DNA of 34,065 nt from Veillonella sp. KGMB01456 (GCF_023051165.1 NZ_JALKIG010000024.1:1-34065), one strand, 5' to 3'. Shown: positions 23,155-32,086, numbered from the stretch's first letter. Made by a program: numbers and translations. Notes: generated by a model not told the origin, from the letters alone.

Positions 23155-24468
23155 TTAATGGGCAAAGTAATTAATAAACCACACAATACAAGGTACCGCA
23201 AACAAGTCTACCAAGAAGGCGCCACATAGTGGCACAATGAGAAAAGCTTTAGTAGATGGACCGTATTTTTCAATAACGGCTTTCATATTCGCCATCGCGT
23301 TTGGCGTAGCACCCAAACCATGACCGGCCATGCCGGCACACATAATAACCGCATCATAGGATTTCCCCAAAACCGGGAATGCCACGAATATATTATACAC
23401 AATCATGAAAATAACTTGCGACATGAGGATGACAATCATCGGCAATGCCAAGTCGGCCAGTTCCCACAATTTAAGGGTCATGAGGGCCATGGACAAGAAG
23501 ATGCCAAGACACACGTCGCCAATAAGCCCAATGGTCGGATTATGCAATTCAACAAGATTAAATTTGTCGTTGATATTGCGTAATAAAACGGCAAAGAACA
23601 TCCCGCCCACATAGTTAGGTATAGCAAAGCCGAAAGTACTTTTTACGAAAACGGCTAATTCCATGCCCACGACCATACAGATAGCGATGATAAAACCATG
23701 CAGCAGGAATACATGAGCTGCCACTTCTTCACTCACTTCCTTGCCCTCTTCGATTTTTTCAACCGTTAACGCTTCATTCACACTGGTTGTATCCGGACCT
23801 GCCACTTGCTCTATCTCTTGAGCTAAACCGGCTGTTTTACCTTCTTCCGCTAATTCTTCGTTTTCAGTGGAGCGCAGATTATATTTATTAAGAAAAAATC
23901 TAGCGAGAGGTCCACCAATTACACCGCCGGCCACAACGCCAAAAGTAGCAGCCGCCATGGCCACCGCCGTAGCTCCGTAAACGCCCATAGCTTCCACTTC
24001 CGGACCAAAGGCTCCGGCATTACCGTGACCACCTTCCATGGATACGGCGCCCATTAAAACGCCCAGTAGCGGATCAAGACCGAGCACTTTGGACCAAGAA
24101 ACACCAATTACGTTCTGCATAAGGGACAAAAAAGCACATAGAGCCCAATAATAAAATAATAACTTGCCACCTTTTTTCACCAGTTTAAGACTCGCTATAA
24201 GCCCAACGGTAGCGAAGAATGCCAGCATAAACGGCGTTTGCAATATAGTATCCATTTTAACGTTTAAAATATTCGTCTCATGTAGCACTAACATAATCAG
24301 GGAAAACAACAATCCACCGGCTAGCGGTGCGGGAATACAGAATCGACTCAAAAAGCCAACTCGATTGACAATAATGCGTCCCAATAAGAGTAGGAAGATT
24401 GCCAGCGCCAATGTAGCAATCATATCAAGCTCAATTACCGGAATCCCTTGATCCATAAAAAAGTTCAT
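23155..24468 (-). CDS. gltS: Sodium/glutamate symporter family protein, copy 1
   Basis: A 437-residue integral membrane protein of the ESS/GltS family, which imports glutamate with Na+. About ten hydrophobic segments in two repeats flank a hydrophilic acidic loop at about 200-255. Family blocks include GAVSMEGGHGNAGAFGPEVE near 165 and AGMAGHGLGATPNAMANMKA near 390. ATG 24468 follows AGGAGGCGAAAG; a longer reading frame of 27 codons upstream lacks homology. The next gene upstream is a close paralogue, so the pair looks like a tandem duplication. E. coli GltS is about 400 residues; the extra length is the central loop. Confidence 0.88.
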   Translation of the reverse strand: MNFFMDQGIPVIELDMIATLALAIFLLLLGRIIVNRVGFLSRFCIPAPLAGGLLFSLIMLVLHETNILNVKMDTILQTPFMLAFFATVGLIASLKLVKKGGKLLFYYWALCAFLSLMQNVIGVSWSKVLGLDPLLGVLMGAVSMEGGHGNAGAFGPEVEAMGVYGATAVAMAAATFGVVAGGVIGGPLARFFLNKYNLRSTENEELAEEGKTAGLAQEIEQVAGPDTTSVNEALTVEKIEEGKEVSEEVAAHVFLLHGFIIAICMVVGMELAVFVKSTFGFAIPNYVGGMFFAVLLRNINDKFNLVELHNPTIGLIGDVCLGIFLSMALMTLKLWELADLALPMIVILMSQVIFMIVYNIFVAFPVLGKSYDAVIMCAGMAGHGLGATPNAMANMKAVIEKYGPSTKAFLIVPLCGAFLVDLFAVPCIVWFINYFAH

Positions 24469-24800
24469 ACTTTCGCCTCCTAGCCAAAACAATATCATTA
24501 TGGCTAACACCCTATTTACATGTAAGCAGCGGCCCCACCCGGCCGCCAAAGGCTATAGTTATTATGTTAAAGGCTACTATGCTACGGCTCCCCGGATACT
24601 ACAATTAGTACTATAGCTGACAATCCGACTTCTTTCCACGCTACAAGGGTACTCATAATAAAGCACACCAAATGCTTATCATAATGCGCACCAAAATACT
24701 CACAATTTTAAGTATTCGTTATAAATTTAAATTCTCCTGCTACGAATTACGTATAACTCAAAAATATAGAATATATAATTTTTAATCATAGTTCCTACAA
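24469..24800. other. Leader region of gltS copy 1
   Basis: About 330 bases without a gene. On the minus strand there is a GC-rich hairpin (GCGGCC/GGCCGC, about 24526-24543) and the inverted repeat TAGCCA/TGGCTA (24481-24506), whose end is adjacent to the gltS ribosome site. A possible promoter is TTGTCA, 16 nt, TAGTAT around 24595-24625. These structures could make translation or transcription conditional, but I recognise no known riboswitch. Confidence 0.35.
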
Positions 24801-24837
24801 AAAAAACCACCGCAGTCTATGAACTGTGGTGGTTTTT
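24801..24837. terminator. Terminator of gltS copy 2
   Basis: Stem CCACCGCAG (24807-24815) with CTGTGGTGG (24824-24832), one G-U pair, flanked by AAAAAA and TTTTT, so bidirectional. It separates the two gltS copies, which therefore are probably transcribed independently. Confidence 0.88.
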
Positions 24838-24867
24838 ACTTTAAACAGGACAATCTCTTCCCACACC

Positions 24868-26169
24868 TTAATGCGCAAAGTAATTAATAAACCATACGAT
24901 ACATGGTAAGGCAAACAAGTCAATTAAGAAGGCGCCGCAAAGTGGTACGATTAAGAATGCCTTAGTGGATGGGCCGTATTTTTCAGTAACAGCCTTCATA
25001 TTAGCCATAGCGTTTGGCGTAGCGCCCAAACCATGACCGGCCATACCGGCACACATAATCACCGCATCATAGGTTTTGCCCAATAATGGGAATACAGCGA
25101 ATAAGCAATAAACAATCATGAACACAACTTGGGCACCTAATACGATGAGCATTGGAATCGCTAAATCAATGAGTTCCCACAATTTAAGGGTCATCAAGGC
25201 CATGGATAAGAATACACCTAAGCAATAATCGCCGATTAAATTAATTGTTTCCGTATGAACTTTAACCACATGGAGTTGGTCGTTAAGGTTACGTAAAATT
25301 ACGGCGAAGAACATGGCCCCCACATAACTTGGAAGTGCTATCCCTAAAGCGCCTTTGAGCCAGCCGGCCACAGCCAAACCTACGGTCATACAAACAGCAA
25401 TAATAGCTGAATGAGTAAACAACGAATGAGCCGACACTTCCGATTCAGCGTATTCACTCTCCTGTTTAGCCGTTTTGGCTACATTGGCATCATCGGAACT
25501 AGCAGTTGAAGTTGTTTTACTACCGGTGGATCCTACGGTACCACCCTCAGCCAATTCTATCTCTTCTGTGGAGCGCAAGTCATATTTATTTAAAAGATAC
25601 TTGGCAATCGGCCCACCGATTAAACCACCGGAAACAAGACCAAAGGTGGCAGCCGCCATAGCTACCGCTGTAGCCCCAAATACACCCATCGCTTCTACTT
25701 CAGGTCCGAAGGCACCGGCGGCTCCATGGCCGCCTTCCATGGAAACAGCCCCCATCAATACGCCCAGTAACGGATCAATGTCTAAGAGCTGTGCCAATGA
25801 CACACCAATCACGTTTTGCATCAAGGATAAAAAGCCGCAAAGGAGCCAGTAGAATAATAGCAGTTTGCCGCCCTTTTTCACAAGCTTAAGACTGGCAATC
25901 ATCCCGATGGTGGAGAAAAAAGCCAACATAAACGGTGTTTGCAATAAGGTATCCATCTTAATAACTAAGATATTCGTTTGGTGAAAAATTAACATTAATA
26001 TAGAATAAAGCAACCCGCCGGCTACCGGAGCCGGAATACAAAAGCGTCCTAAAATACTGATGCGATTAACCATTACGCGACCTAAGAGTAACAGCAAAAT
26101 CGCTAATGCCAATGTGGCAATCATATCCAGCTTAATAACCGGACTCCCTTGTTCCCATAAAAATGTCAT
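24868..26169 (-). CDS. gltS: Sodium/glutamate symporter family protein, copy 2
   Basis: 433 residues, close to copy 1 over the whole length, especially the last 60 residues (AGMAGHGLGATPNAMANMKA, then KAFLIVPLCGAFLIDLFALP); the two differ mainly in the central hydrophilic loop (about 205-250, here Ser/Thr/Ala-rich with acidic residues). ATG 26169 follows AGGAGGCGAAAC, nearly the same leader as copy 1. Function as an Na+-coupled glutamate or related dicarboxylic amino-acid importer is inferred from the family; the two copies may differ in affinity or regulation. Confidence 0.88.
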   Translation of the reverse strand: MTFLWEQGSPVIKLDMIATLALAILLLLLGRVMVNRISILGRFCIPAPVAGGLLYSILMLIFHQTNILVIKMDTLLQTPFMLAFFSTIGMIASLKLVKKGGKLLLFYWLLCGFLSLMQNVIGVSLAQLLDIDPLLGVLMGAVSMEGGHGAAGAFGPEVEAMGVFGATAVAMAAATFGLVSGGLIGGPIAKYLLNKYDLRSTEEIELAEGGTVGSTGSKTTSTASSDDANVAKTAKQESEYAESEVSAHSLFTHSAIIAVCMTVGLAVAGWLKGALGIALPSYVGAMFFAVILRNLNDQLHVVKVHTETINLIGDYCLGVFLSMALMTLKLWELIDLAIPMLIVLGAQVVFMIVYCLFAVFPLLGKTYDAVIMCAGMAGHGLGATPNAMANMKAVTEKYGPSTKAFLIVPLCGAFLIDLFALPCIVWFINYFAH

Positions 26170-26306
26170 AGTTTCGCCTCCTGAATAACAATGCCTTGCA
26201 ACTCACAGAATAAAAATAAATGCATTTTAAGTATACACTATATTACTTCTACTCATCCATATGATTCTCCTGCTTTTTGTATACAAAAAGGCAAAATATA
26301 GACTAT

Positions 26307-26338
26307 AAAAAAAGAACCCGCTTACAATAAGCAGGCTC
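26307..26338 (-). terminator. Terminator overlapping the end of the XRE regulator gene
   Basis: GAGCCTGCTT (26329-26338) pairs with AAGCGGGTTC (26314-26323) on the minus strand, followed by seven T residues. The stop codon of the regulator lies within this hairpin, so the last codons encode part of the stem. Confidence 0.85.
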
Positions 26339-26624
26339 CTATGAAAATTAAGTCCATAAAATTAAGTCTATAAAAAGCAGAAACAGCATCCTCTTTCTGC
26401 TCCAGAACGAGAATGCTGTCAATTGTTACACCAAATAATACACTTAACGCCACCAAGTTGTCTACACGCGGCAAGCTTTGCCCCCATTGCCATCGGTAAA
26501 TGGCTTGCGGGTCGCTAAAACCGAATACTTCTTGCAAGTCTTTAACGGAGTATCCGCTTTTAATCCGTAAAGCCTGAATCTGGGCGCCTGTTGCTACCAT
26601 ATCAATTGCGGGGAACATCTTCAT
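26322..26624 (-). CDS. Small XRE-family DNA-binding protein
   Basis: A 100-residue protein with a helix-turn-helix: IQALRIKSGYSVKDLQEVFG (about 16-35), then SDPQAIYRWQWGQSLPRVDN as the recognition part, then LVALSVLFGVTIDSIL, the typical end of the domain. After that comes a short hydrophobic tail (MDLIFIGACLL) that overlaps the terminator and may be neutral. ATG 26624 follows AGGAGGCGA. It lies upstream of gltS copy 2 in the same direction but has its own terminator; regulating itself or its neighbours is a guess. Confidence 0.85.
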   Translation of the reverse strand: MKMFPAIDMVATGAQIQALRIKSGYSVKDLQEVFGFSDPQAIYRWQWGQSLPRVDNLVALSVLFGVTIDSILVLEQKEDAVSAFYRLNFMDLIFIGACLL

Positions 26625-26794
26625 AATAGTCGCCTCCTACCAATTAATGACCAAGTACCATTTGTTGATTCGCTTGTTAAGTTACCTTCTTATTATAGCG
26701 TAAAACCGTATTTTTGTCATTAAACTGCAAGTTCAAACGATGATAGCTGTCCTACCGCAATAAACGCGTTGTTTTTTCAAAAACCTGAGGCGTT

Positions 26795-26877
26795 ATCTTT
26801 ATTTAGTATCTTTTATTTAGTGCCTTTTATTTGCTGTCTATTATTTAATGCCTATCATTTACTTTCTTTTATTTTAT
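26795..26877. repeat. Six degenerate 14-bp tandem repeats
   Basis: Units at 26795-26807, 26808-26821, 26822-26835, 26836-26849, 26850-26863 and 26864-26877 share the core CTTTTATTTA. The array covers the end of the permease gene, including its stop codon, and the following 60 bases, so it encodes the terminal lysine-rich KIKESK residues. No terminator hairpin is visible behind the permease gene. Confidence 0.6.
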
Positions 26878-28132
26878 CATAGTTAAACAAGATATTAAGC
26901 ACCACAGCGGTCAAAGCACCTACTACGATACCACTCTCCAGTAGAATACGCACGGACGACGGGAACTGAGCGAATAAATTTGGCGTTACCGTCACGCCCA
27001 GGCCCAATGTAATGGAGCAAGCCGCAATAAGCATCGTGTTCGAATCGGTAAGATCCGCTTTGCCCAACATACGAATGCCGGCCGCACACACCATACCGAA
27101 CATGGCAACCATGGCACCGCCCAATACAGACGTTGGAATAATCGTTGCCAAAGCGGCGAATTTAGGCACCAAGCCCAATACGACAAGCATAATACCGCAT
27201 ACTACGATTACCGTGGTTTTGCGTACTTTGGATAATTCCACGAGCCCCACATTTTGTGAAAACGTGGTGTATGGGAAGGAGTTAAAAATACCGCCTATAA
27301 TGGAAGCCAAGCCTTCCGCGCGATAGCCGTGAGCGAGATCTTGCGGTGTTAATTTACGATTGCAAATTTCACCTAAGGCCAAGAACACACCGGTCGATTC
27401 CACCATACTTACCATGGCCACAATGGTCATAGTCAAAATGGCGCTGGCGTGGAATGTGGGTAGGCCAAAGTAAAACGGTTGTGGAATATGAGCCCACGTA
27501 GCTTCCGCCACCGGCGCAAAGTCAACCATACCTAAGAAGAAGGCCGCTATTGTGCCCGCAATGAGTCCCAGCAATACGGAAATGGCTTGAATATATCCTT
27601 TGAAAAGGCGATTTAAAATAAGTATGAAGGCCAACACGGCAAAACCGAGGCTCAAATTCATAACACTGCCAAAATCCGGGCTGCCAAGGCCGCCCGCTAA
27701 ATTATTCATAGCTACGGGAACCAAGGTAACGCCAATAACAGTTACTATAGAGCCGGTGACTACCGGCGGGAAGAACCGCACTAATTTACCAAACCAATGC
27801 GAAATAATAAACACAATAAGACCGGATGTAATGATGGCCCCGTAAATAGCCCCAAGGCCCAGCTCTTTACCAATGGCAATCATAGGAAATACGGCCGTAA
27901 AGGTACAGCCCAGCACTACCGGTAAGCCGATGCCGAAAAAGCGATTACGCCACACTTGAAGCAGCGTCGCAATCCCTGACGTCAATAAATCGGCCCCAAT
28001 TAAATAGGCAATCTGCATAATCGTCAGATTTAAACTGCTGCCCACGATAATCGGTACGATAACAGCACCGGCATACATGGCCAATACATGTTGCAAACCT
28101 AAGAAAAAAGTTTGACTTTTACGTAATTCCAT
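26855..28132 (-). CDS. Xanthine/urate-type nucleobase permease (NCS2 family)
   Basis: A 425-residue membrane protein with about 12-14 hydrophobic segments. NCS2 landmarks are GLQHVLAMYAGA at 12-23, VESTGVFLALGEI near 243, and NSFPYTTFSQNVGLVE near 285, the form found in xanthine and urate transporters instead of uracil carriers. It would import xanthine or urate with H+ or Na+. The start ATG overlaps the preceding stop as TAATG, with AAGGAGG inside the upstream gene. Substrate is a family inference. Confidence 0.9.
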   Translation of the reverse strand: MELRKSQTFFLGLQHVLAMYAGAVIVPIIVGSSLNLTIMQIAYLIGADLLTSGIATLLQVWRNRFFGIGLPVVLGCTFTAVFPMIAIGKELGLGAIYGAIITSGLIVFIISHWFGKLVRFFPPVVTGSIVTVIGVTLVPVAMNNLAGGLGSPDFGSVMNLSLGFAVLAFILILNRLFKGYIQAISVLLGLIAGTIAAFFLGMVDFAPVAEATWAHIPQPFYFGLPTFHASAILTMTIVAMVSMVESTGVFLALGEICNRKLTPQDLAHGYRAEGLASIIGGIFNSFPYTTFSQNVGLVELSKVRKTTVIVVCGIMLVVLGLVPKFAALATIIPTSVLGGAMVAMFGMVCAAGIRMLGKADLTDSNTMLIAACSITLGLGVTVTPNLFAQFPSSVRILLESGIVVGALTAVVLNILFNYDKIKESK

Positions 28133-28500
28133 TATTCTGCCTCCTTCGGCTGACGCGCTTTTAATTCTACCGCCATTTTGCCCTTACCTTTACCATCCGG
28201 ACTGCCATGCGTATAGCCGACTACGTCAAAATATTCGGCACAAGCATCGGCAATGGTCTCGTAATCTTCGTTTTTACTCTTCGTACACGTTGAAATATGC
28301 ACCACATCCACACCTTTTTTGCGAAGGGTTTCCAGCTTTTTCGTTAAATCACCGCCGGAATGGCTAAATCCGACTAATTCAATCTCTTCCCCTTCATAGC
28401 GGGCAAAGGAATCTTTCTTACCCATGAATGCCCCTAAACAACCGCCGCAAGAGCAACGCTGCATCGTATCTTCATTGACTAAAATAGCTATTTTTTTCAT
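28132..28500 (-). CDS. CGGC-domain protein
   Basis: A 122-residue cytoplasmic protein with the motif CSCGGCLGAF at about 15-24 (cysteines C15, C17, C20), then HSGGDLTKKLETLRKKGVD and HISTCTKSKNEDY near 86-98. CGGC-domain proteins are putative metal-binding proteins without a settled function. ATG 28500 (MKKIAILVNE) follows AGGTGG. It is translationally coupled to the purine permease downstream, so a role in purine use or in a metal-dependent step of it is possible. Confidence 0.82.
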   Translation of the reverse strand: MKKIAILVNEDTMQRCSCGGCLGAFMGKKDSFARYEGEEIELVGFSHSGGDLTKKLETLRKKGVDVVHISTCTKSKNEDYETIADACAEYFDVVGYTHGSPDGKGKGKMAVELKARQPKEAE

Positions 28501-28843
28501 ATATCCACCTGCGTTTCTTACAATCAACTTAAACTTTAACAATTATTTAAAACATCTGAGTAATTCTAAAACCTAATTATCTTAGTTTTTCTAATCGACT
28601 TAAAACTTTTACTTCACAAATCGTGAAATTATTGTTTAAATCACACTTTTTCGAAGATATGTCAAATACCCTTTACTCATAAATAAGACATATTTTTTCA
28701 TGTATATACGAACAAATTAACACATAATACCTGTATATTATATAACAATCCGCCTAAAATCGGTGTTGCTCCGGCTTCATTTTCAGCGGCTTTACTATTT
28801 AAATTATTCATAGTTAAAATCACTTTTATACATTGTTTTAATC
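28501..28843. other. Divergent intergenic region
   Basis: About 340 AT-rich bases between the divergent CGGC gene and the alcohol dehydrogenase. No gene, riboswitch or strong hairpin was seen. The purine-permease operon promoter must lie here, but several AT-rich candidates are equally good. Confidence 0.4.
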
Positions 28844-28872
28844 TTGAAAAAAGCGTACAATACAAATATAAA
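28833..28872 (+). promoter_or_regulatory. Predicted promoter of the alcohol dehydrogenase
   Basis: TTGAAA (28844-28849), 17 nt, TATAAA (28867-28872) gives a start near 28879. An overlapping pair TTGTTT (28833-28838), 17 nt, TACAAT (28856-28861) is also possible. Confidence 0.6.
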
Positions 28873-28909
28873 CACCGTTCAAATTATGTAAACATTAGGA
28901 GGTAAATCC

Positions 28910-30064
28910 ATGGCTTATGCAACATTTCGAATTCCACACACCATCATTCATGGCGACGATGCCCTCACTCATCTCTCAAAATTAGAAGGCAAACGCGCTA
29001 CAATCGTAACCGGTGGCAACTCCATGCGCAAATTCGGCTTTCTTGACGAAGCTAAAGCCCAACTTGAAAAGGGTGGTATGGAAGTTCAAATCATTGACGG
29101 CGTAGAACCGGATCCATCCATCAAGACTTGTATCGAAGGCGGCGCTAAAATGGCCGAATTCCAACCGGATTGGATTATTGCCTTAGGTGGTGGCTCCCCT
29201 ATGGACGCAGCCAAAATCATGTGGGTATACTACGAATACCCTGGCTATGATTTCATGGAACTTGTGAAATTCAACTTCCCTAAACTACGCACTAAAGCTC
29301 GCCTCATCGGTATCCCATCCACCAGTGGTACTGCTTCGGAAATCACGGCTTTCAGCGTAATTACCGATACGGACAACAACATTAAATATCCATTAGTATC
29401 CCCTGATTTAGTACCGGATATTGCTTTATTAGACAGCCGCATTCCATCCAAAATGCCGCCGCTCATTACAGCGCAAACCGGTATGGACGTAATGACGCAT
29501 GCTGTTGAAGCTTATGTATCTACAGCAGCCGATGATTTCACCGATCCATTGGCACTCCATGCTATTCAATTGATTTTTGAATATTTGGAAACAGCTTACC
29601 AGGAACCTGACAATATTAAAGCACGCGACAAAGTACATAACGCCTCCACTATGGCCGGCATGTCCTTCACCAACTGCTCCTTAGGTATCGTTCACAGTAT
29701 GGCTCACAAAATCGGTGGTGAATTCCACTTAACTCATGGCGAAGCTAATGCTATCTTGTTACCATACATCATTCAATACAACAAAAAAGCTACCCAGAAA
29801 TATGCTCAATTGGAAGGTATTCTCGGTATTGAAAACCTTGAACGCGCCATCTGGAACCTCAATAAACGCTTAGGCTTAAGCAAAACGATTAAAGATGGTT
29901 TAAATACTGTTATTCCGGAAGACAAATTCTTAGCCGTTCTCGATCGTATGAGCGAACGCGCTCTTGAAGACGCTTGCACGTTGACTAACCCACGTAAACC
30001 AACCGTAGAAGATATTAAGAAAATCTACGAAGCAGCTTACTACGGTAAGGATGTAAACTTCTAA
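28910..30064 (+). CDS. Iron-containing alcohol dehydrogenase
   Basis: A 384-residue Fe-ADH of the clostridial butanol/ethanol dehydrogenase type, reducing an aldehyde to an alcohol with NAD(P)H. Seen: ALGGGSPMDAAKIMW near 91 (cofactor binding), IPSTSGTASEITAFSVIT near 135, metal ligands in GMDVMTHAVEAYVS (Asp, His) and GIVHSMAHKIGGEFHLTHGE (two His). ATG 28910 follows AGGAGG. It is related to EutG but outside the eut cluster, has GC-richer, highly biased codons typical of well-expressed genes, and is monocistronic, so it probably serves general fermentation. Exact substrate is not deducible. Confidence 0.92.
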   Translation: MAYATFRIPHTIIHGDDALTHLSKLEGKRATIVTGGNSMRKFGFLDEAKAQLEKGGMEVQIIDGVEPDPSIKTCIEGGAKMAEFQPDWIIALGGGSPMDAAKIMWVYYEYPGYDFMELVKFNFPKLRTKARLIGIPSTSGTASEITAFSVITDTDNNIKYPLVSPDLVPDIALLDSRIPSKMPPLITAQTGMDVMTHAVEAYVSTAADDFTDPLALHAIQLIFEYLETAYQEPDNIKARDKVHNASTMAGMSFTNCSLGIVHSMAHKIGGEFHLTHGEANAILLPYIIQYNKKATQKYAQLEGILGIENLERAIWNLNKRLGLSKTIKDGLNTVIPEDKFLAVLDRMSERALEDACTLTNPRKPTVEDIKKIYEAAYYGKDVNF

Positions 30065-30087
30065 GATACGTATTACTTATCGGGTAT

Positions 30088-30192
30088 ATTACCTAACGGG
30101 TATGTCTGCCCCTATTATTTAGTTAGGTCTATATATCCGGCAGCACTTAACTAGGCATTATTTAGGGAGATGAGCATACGTCACTATGCTCA
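30088..30192. other. Inverted repeats behind the alcohol dehydrogenase
   Basis: Two hairpins without T tracts lie between the stop codon and the terminator: ACCTAAC/GTTAGGT (7 bp, about 30091-30128) and TGAGCATA/TATGCTCA (30171-30178 with 30185-30192, hexaloop CGTCAC). They may protect the mRNA 3' end. No gene is seen in 30065-30233. Confidence 0.35.
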
Positions 30193-30233
30193 GTTATCTA
30201 ATTACTTCCGAATTCCAAATAAAATAATGCAAC

Positions 30234-30272
30234 AAACGCGGTTTGACCGAAAGGTACAAACCGCGTTTTCAT
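30234..30272 (+). terminator. Terminator with GAAA tetraloop
   Basis: Stem AAACGCGGTTTGACC (30234-30248) with GGT-A-CAAACCGCGTTT (30253-30268), one bulged A, GAAA tetraloop, then a T-rich stretch. It ends the alcohol dehydrogenase unit and may also stop the convergent LysR gene. Confidence 0.85.
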
Positions 30273-30320
30273 TTGATGAGACAAACTTATGTAAAGCACA
30301 AAACTAATTTTTCCCCAAAA

Positions 30321-31223
30321 TCAGCCGTTAACTCCTACTTTTTGAACAATGTAATCCATAAACGTTTTCATTGTTTCCCATTTAGAGTTGTTGTTACGAT
30401 ATACAAAGCAAACCTGAAGATTTAACGGTTTGGCTAATGCATAGATACCATCCTTAATGCCAAGTGCATCCAATAAATGACGGGAAATCAAAGACCCCGC
30501 TTCATTGCGCTGACAATAATCAATCATGGCATACGGATTAGATAAACGTACCAAATGTGGTAAGGACTGACGTCCTTCTTCCGAGAAGTAGGATTTCAAA
30601 CGATGGCTCATGAAATATTTTGGTGGATACATAACCATTGGATAATCCAACAATTCTTCAGTGTTCAATACTTTACCGGCCGGTAATTCGCGCTTAGGCG
30701 CATAATAAACTACAGAATCTTCACGGATAGCAATACTTTCATAGCTACTCATATCTTTATTATTTGGCAAGTAGCAAGTACCAATGTCAATGCGGTTTTC
30801 ACGCAAATCCAGTAACATTTCTTCTTCTTCCATGTCATAAATGGAAATAGAGAAATTGGGGTTAGTCTGTTGAAAATACGATACATGCGCATTCATACGC
30901 ACATCACCGATACTCCGCAAAATACCTACGTTGAGCATAGGCCGTTCTAACTTATTGGCCAAACGAATGCTATGAATAGCACGTTCCAGTGTTTCAATAA
31001 TATGCTCTGCTTCCGGTAAGAATTTCTCACCTTCCGCTGTAAGGCGGCTACCACGGGTAGAGCGAGCTATTAATTTTACACCAACTAAACGTTCCAGTTT
31101 TTTCATCTGCGCACTAAAAGCAGATTGTGTAATATTAGCAGCTTGAGCAGCTAACGTGAAGTTACCCATTTTACTATAGGTTATAAAACTTTGTAACTCT
31201 TGCAGAGTAGGTAGTTCATCCAT
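30321..31223 (-). CDS. LysR-family transcriptional regulator
   Basis: A 300-residue protein with the N-terminal winged helix-turn-helix of LysR regulators (LQELQSFITYSKMGNFTLAA, then ITQSAFSAQMKKLERLVGVK, then RSTRGSRLTAEGEKFL) and a C-terminal effector domain of two lobes (about 92-295). ATG 31223 follows AAAAGGAG. An extended -10 (TGGTATACT, around 31322-31330 on the minus strand) is a possible promoter. It is convergent to the alcohol dehydrogenase; target and ligand are unknown. Confidence 0.93.
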   Translation of the reverse strand: MDELPTLQELQSFITYSKMGNFTLAAQAANITQSAFSAQMKKLERLVGVKLIARSTRGSRLTAEGEKFLPEAEHIIETLERAIHSIRLANKLERPMLNVGILRSIGDVRMNAHVSYFQQTNPNFSISIYDMEEEEMLLDLRENRIDIGTCYLPNNKDMSSYESIAIREDSVVYYAPKRELPAGKVLNTEELLDYPMVMYPPKYFMSHRLKSYFSEEGRQSLPHLVRLSNPYAMIDYCQRNEAGSLISRHLLDALGIKDGIYALAKPLNLQVCFVYRNNNSKWETMKTFMDYIVQKVGVNG

Positions 31224-31899
31224 CTTATCATCTCCTTTTCATGCATTACATATTCATACATTCATAATAAGTATAAAATTCCCTCAACGACTGATGAAGG
31301 TAGTCTCTCTTCTTTAACCTTAGTATACCATGTATTGATTCAGTTAGAAAAGAGATATGTACAAAAATTTTATAAATTTATCGATACTTTCGAACATTAA
31401 ATGATGACATTGGCGGTATTATTCAAAACATTTATTAGATAATTTTATTCATTCATTTATAAATCCTCTTAATCAACGAAAAATAACTATACCCAATCAA
31501 ACAAGTATGGATATTTTGTGCTATATCCCCTATAAGTTACTTGATAATAATCTACGCATCACTTCTCATGATTTTTTCATGTTTATAAGATACAACGAAT
31601 ATTGAAAGTAGTTTTCTTTATAAAAATATTGAATAAAATTTGTGATAATGCAATTTTAAAACTTTCGTTTTTCACGCAATTTTATAAAAAATCTCAGAAT
31701 TTTGTATTGATTTATAATACTATTCACTTGAAAAACACATTCATCCTCATCATGAATACTTTTTGAATATTTATTAATTCATAACCTAAAGCAAAGTAAA
31801 ATTCTTAGACTAAGAGCAATAAAAAGCGCACCTAATTGAAAATAGTCGATATATTTACTTCAAGTTAGCAGGAGTTTTCAAAAGGATAACAGATTGTCA
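31224..31899. other. Long AT-rich intergenic region
   Basis: About 675 bases, very AT-rich, between the LysR gene and the repeat array before rpsD. No reading frame with a ribosome site, no riboswitch and no strong hairpin was found; a TATAAT at about 31711-31716 lacks a good -35. It may contain a bent-DNA or origin-like segment, but nothing specific supports that. Confidence 0.4.
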
Positions 31900-31976
31900 C
31901 TAACCTACCAATAACCTTATAATAACCTTATGATGACCGTATGACAACCTTATGATAACCTTGCAATAAACTGCAG
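31900..31976. repeat. Seven 11-bp direct repeats upstream of rpsD
   Basis: Seven consecutive 11-bp units (31900, 31911, 31922, 31933, 31944, 31955 and 31966 as unit starts) vary around ATAACCTTATG. Units 2, 3 and 6 are nearly identical; the outer ones are degenerate. The period is one turn of the helix, and the array ends 18 bases before the -35 of the rpsD promoter. Confidence 0.75.
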
Positions 31977-31994
31977 ATATTTAGGCAATATAAA

Positions 31995-32023
31995 TTGACA
32001 GTTAGCCTCGTATATGCTATCAT
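31995..32023 (+). promoter_or_regulatory. Predicted rpsD promoter
   Basis: TTGACA (31995-32000), 17-nt spacer, TATCAT (32018-32023). The start near 32030 gives a 57-nt leader with a small GTATC/GATAC hairpin followed by T-rich sequence, which might serve autoregulation by S4. Confidence 0.8.
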
Positions 32024-32086
32024 TATTGGGTATCTTATTAGGATACAGATATTATTTTTTTATTTTTACTATGAGGTGATAAACAC

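Noticed and set aside
23004-23201. 65-codon open frame on the minus strand overlapping the gltS end
   Set aside because: It overlaps the gltS coding end in another frame, has no ribosome site and covers the structured gap; coding is unlikely.
24469-24800. T-box or amino-acid riboswitch before gltS copy 1
   Set aside because: No T-box sequence, no specifier structure and no leader terminator were found; only two unassigned hairpins.
31900-31976. CRISPR array
   Set aside because: Units are contiguous 11-mers without unique spacers and no cas gene is nearby.
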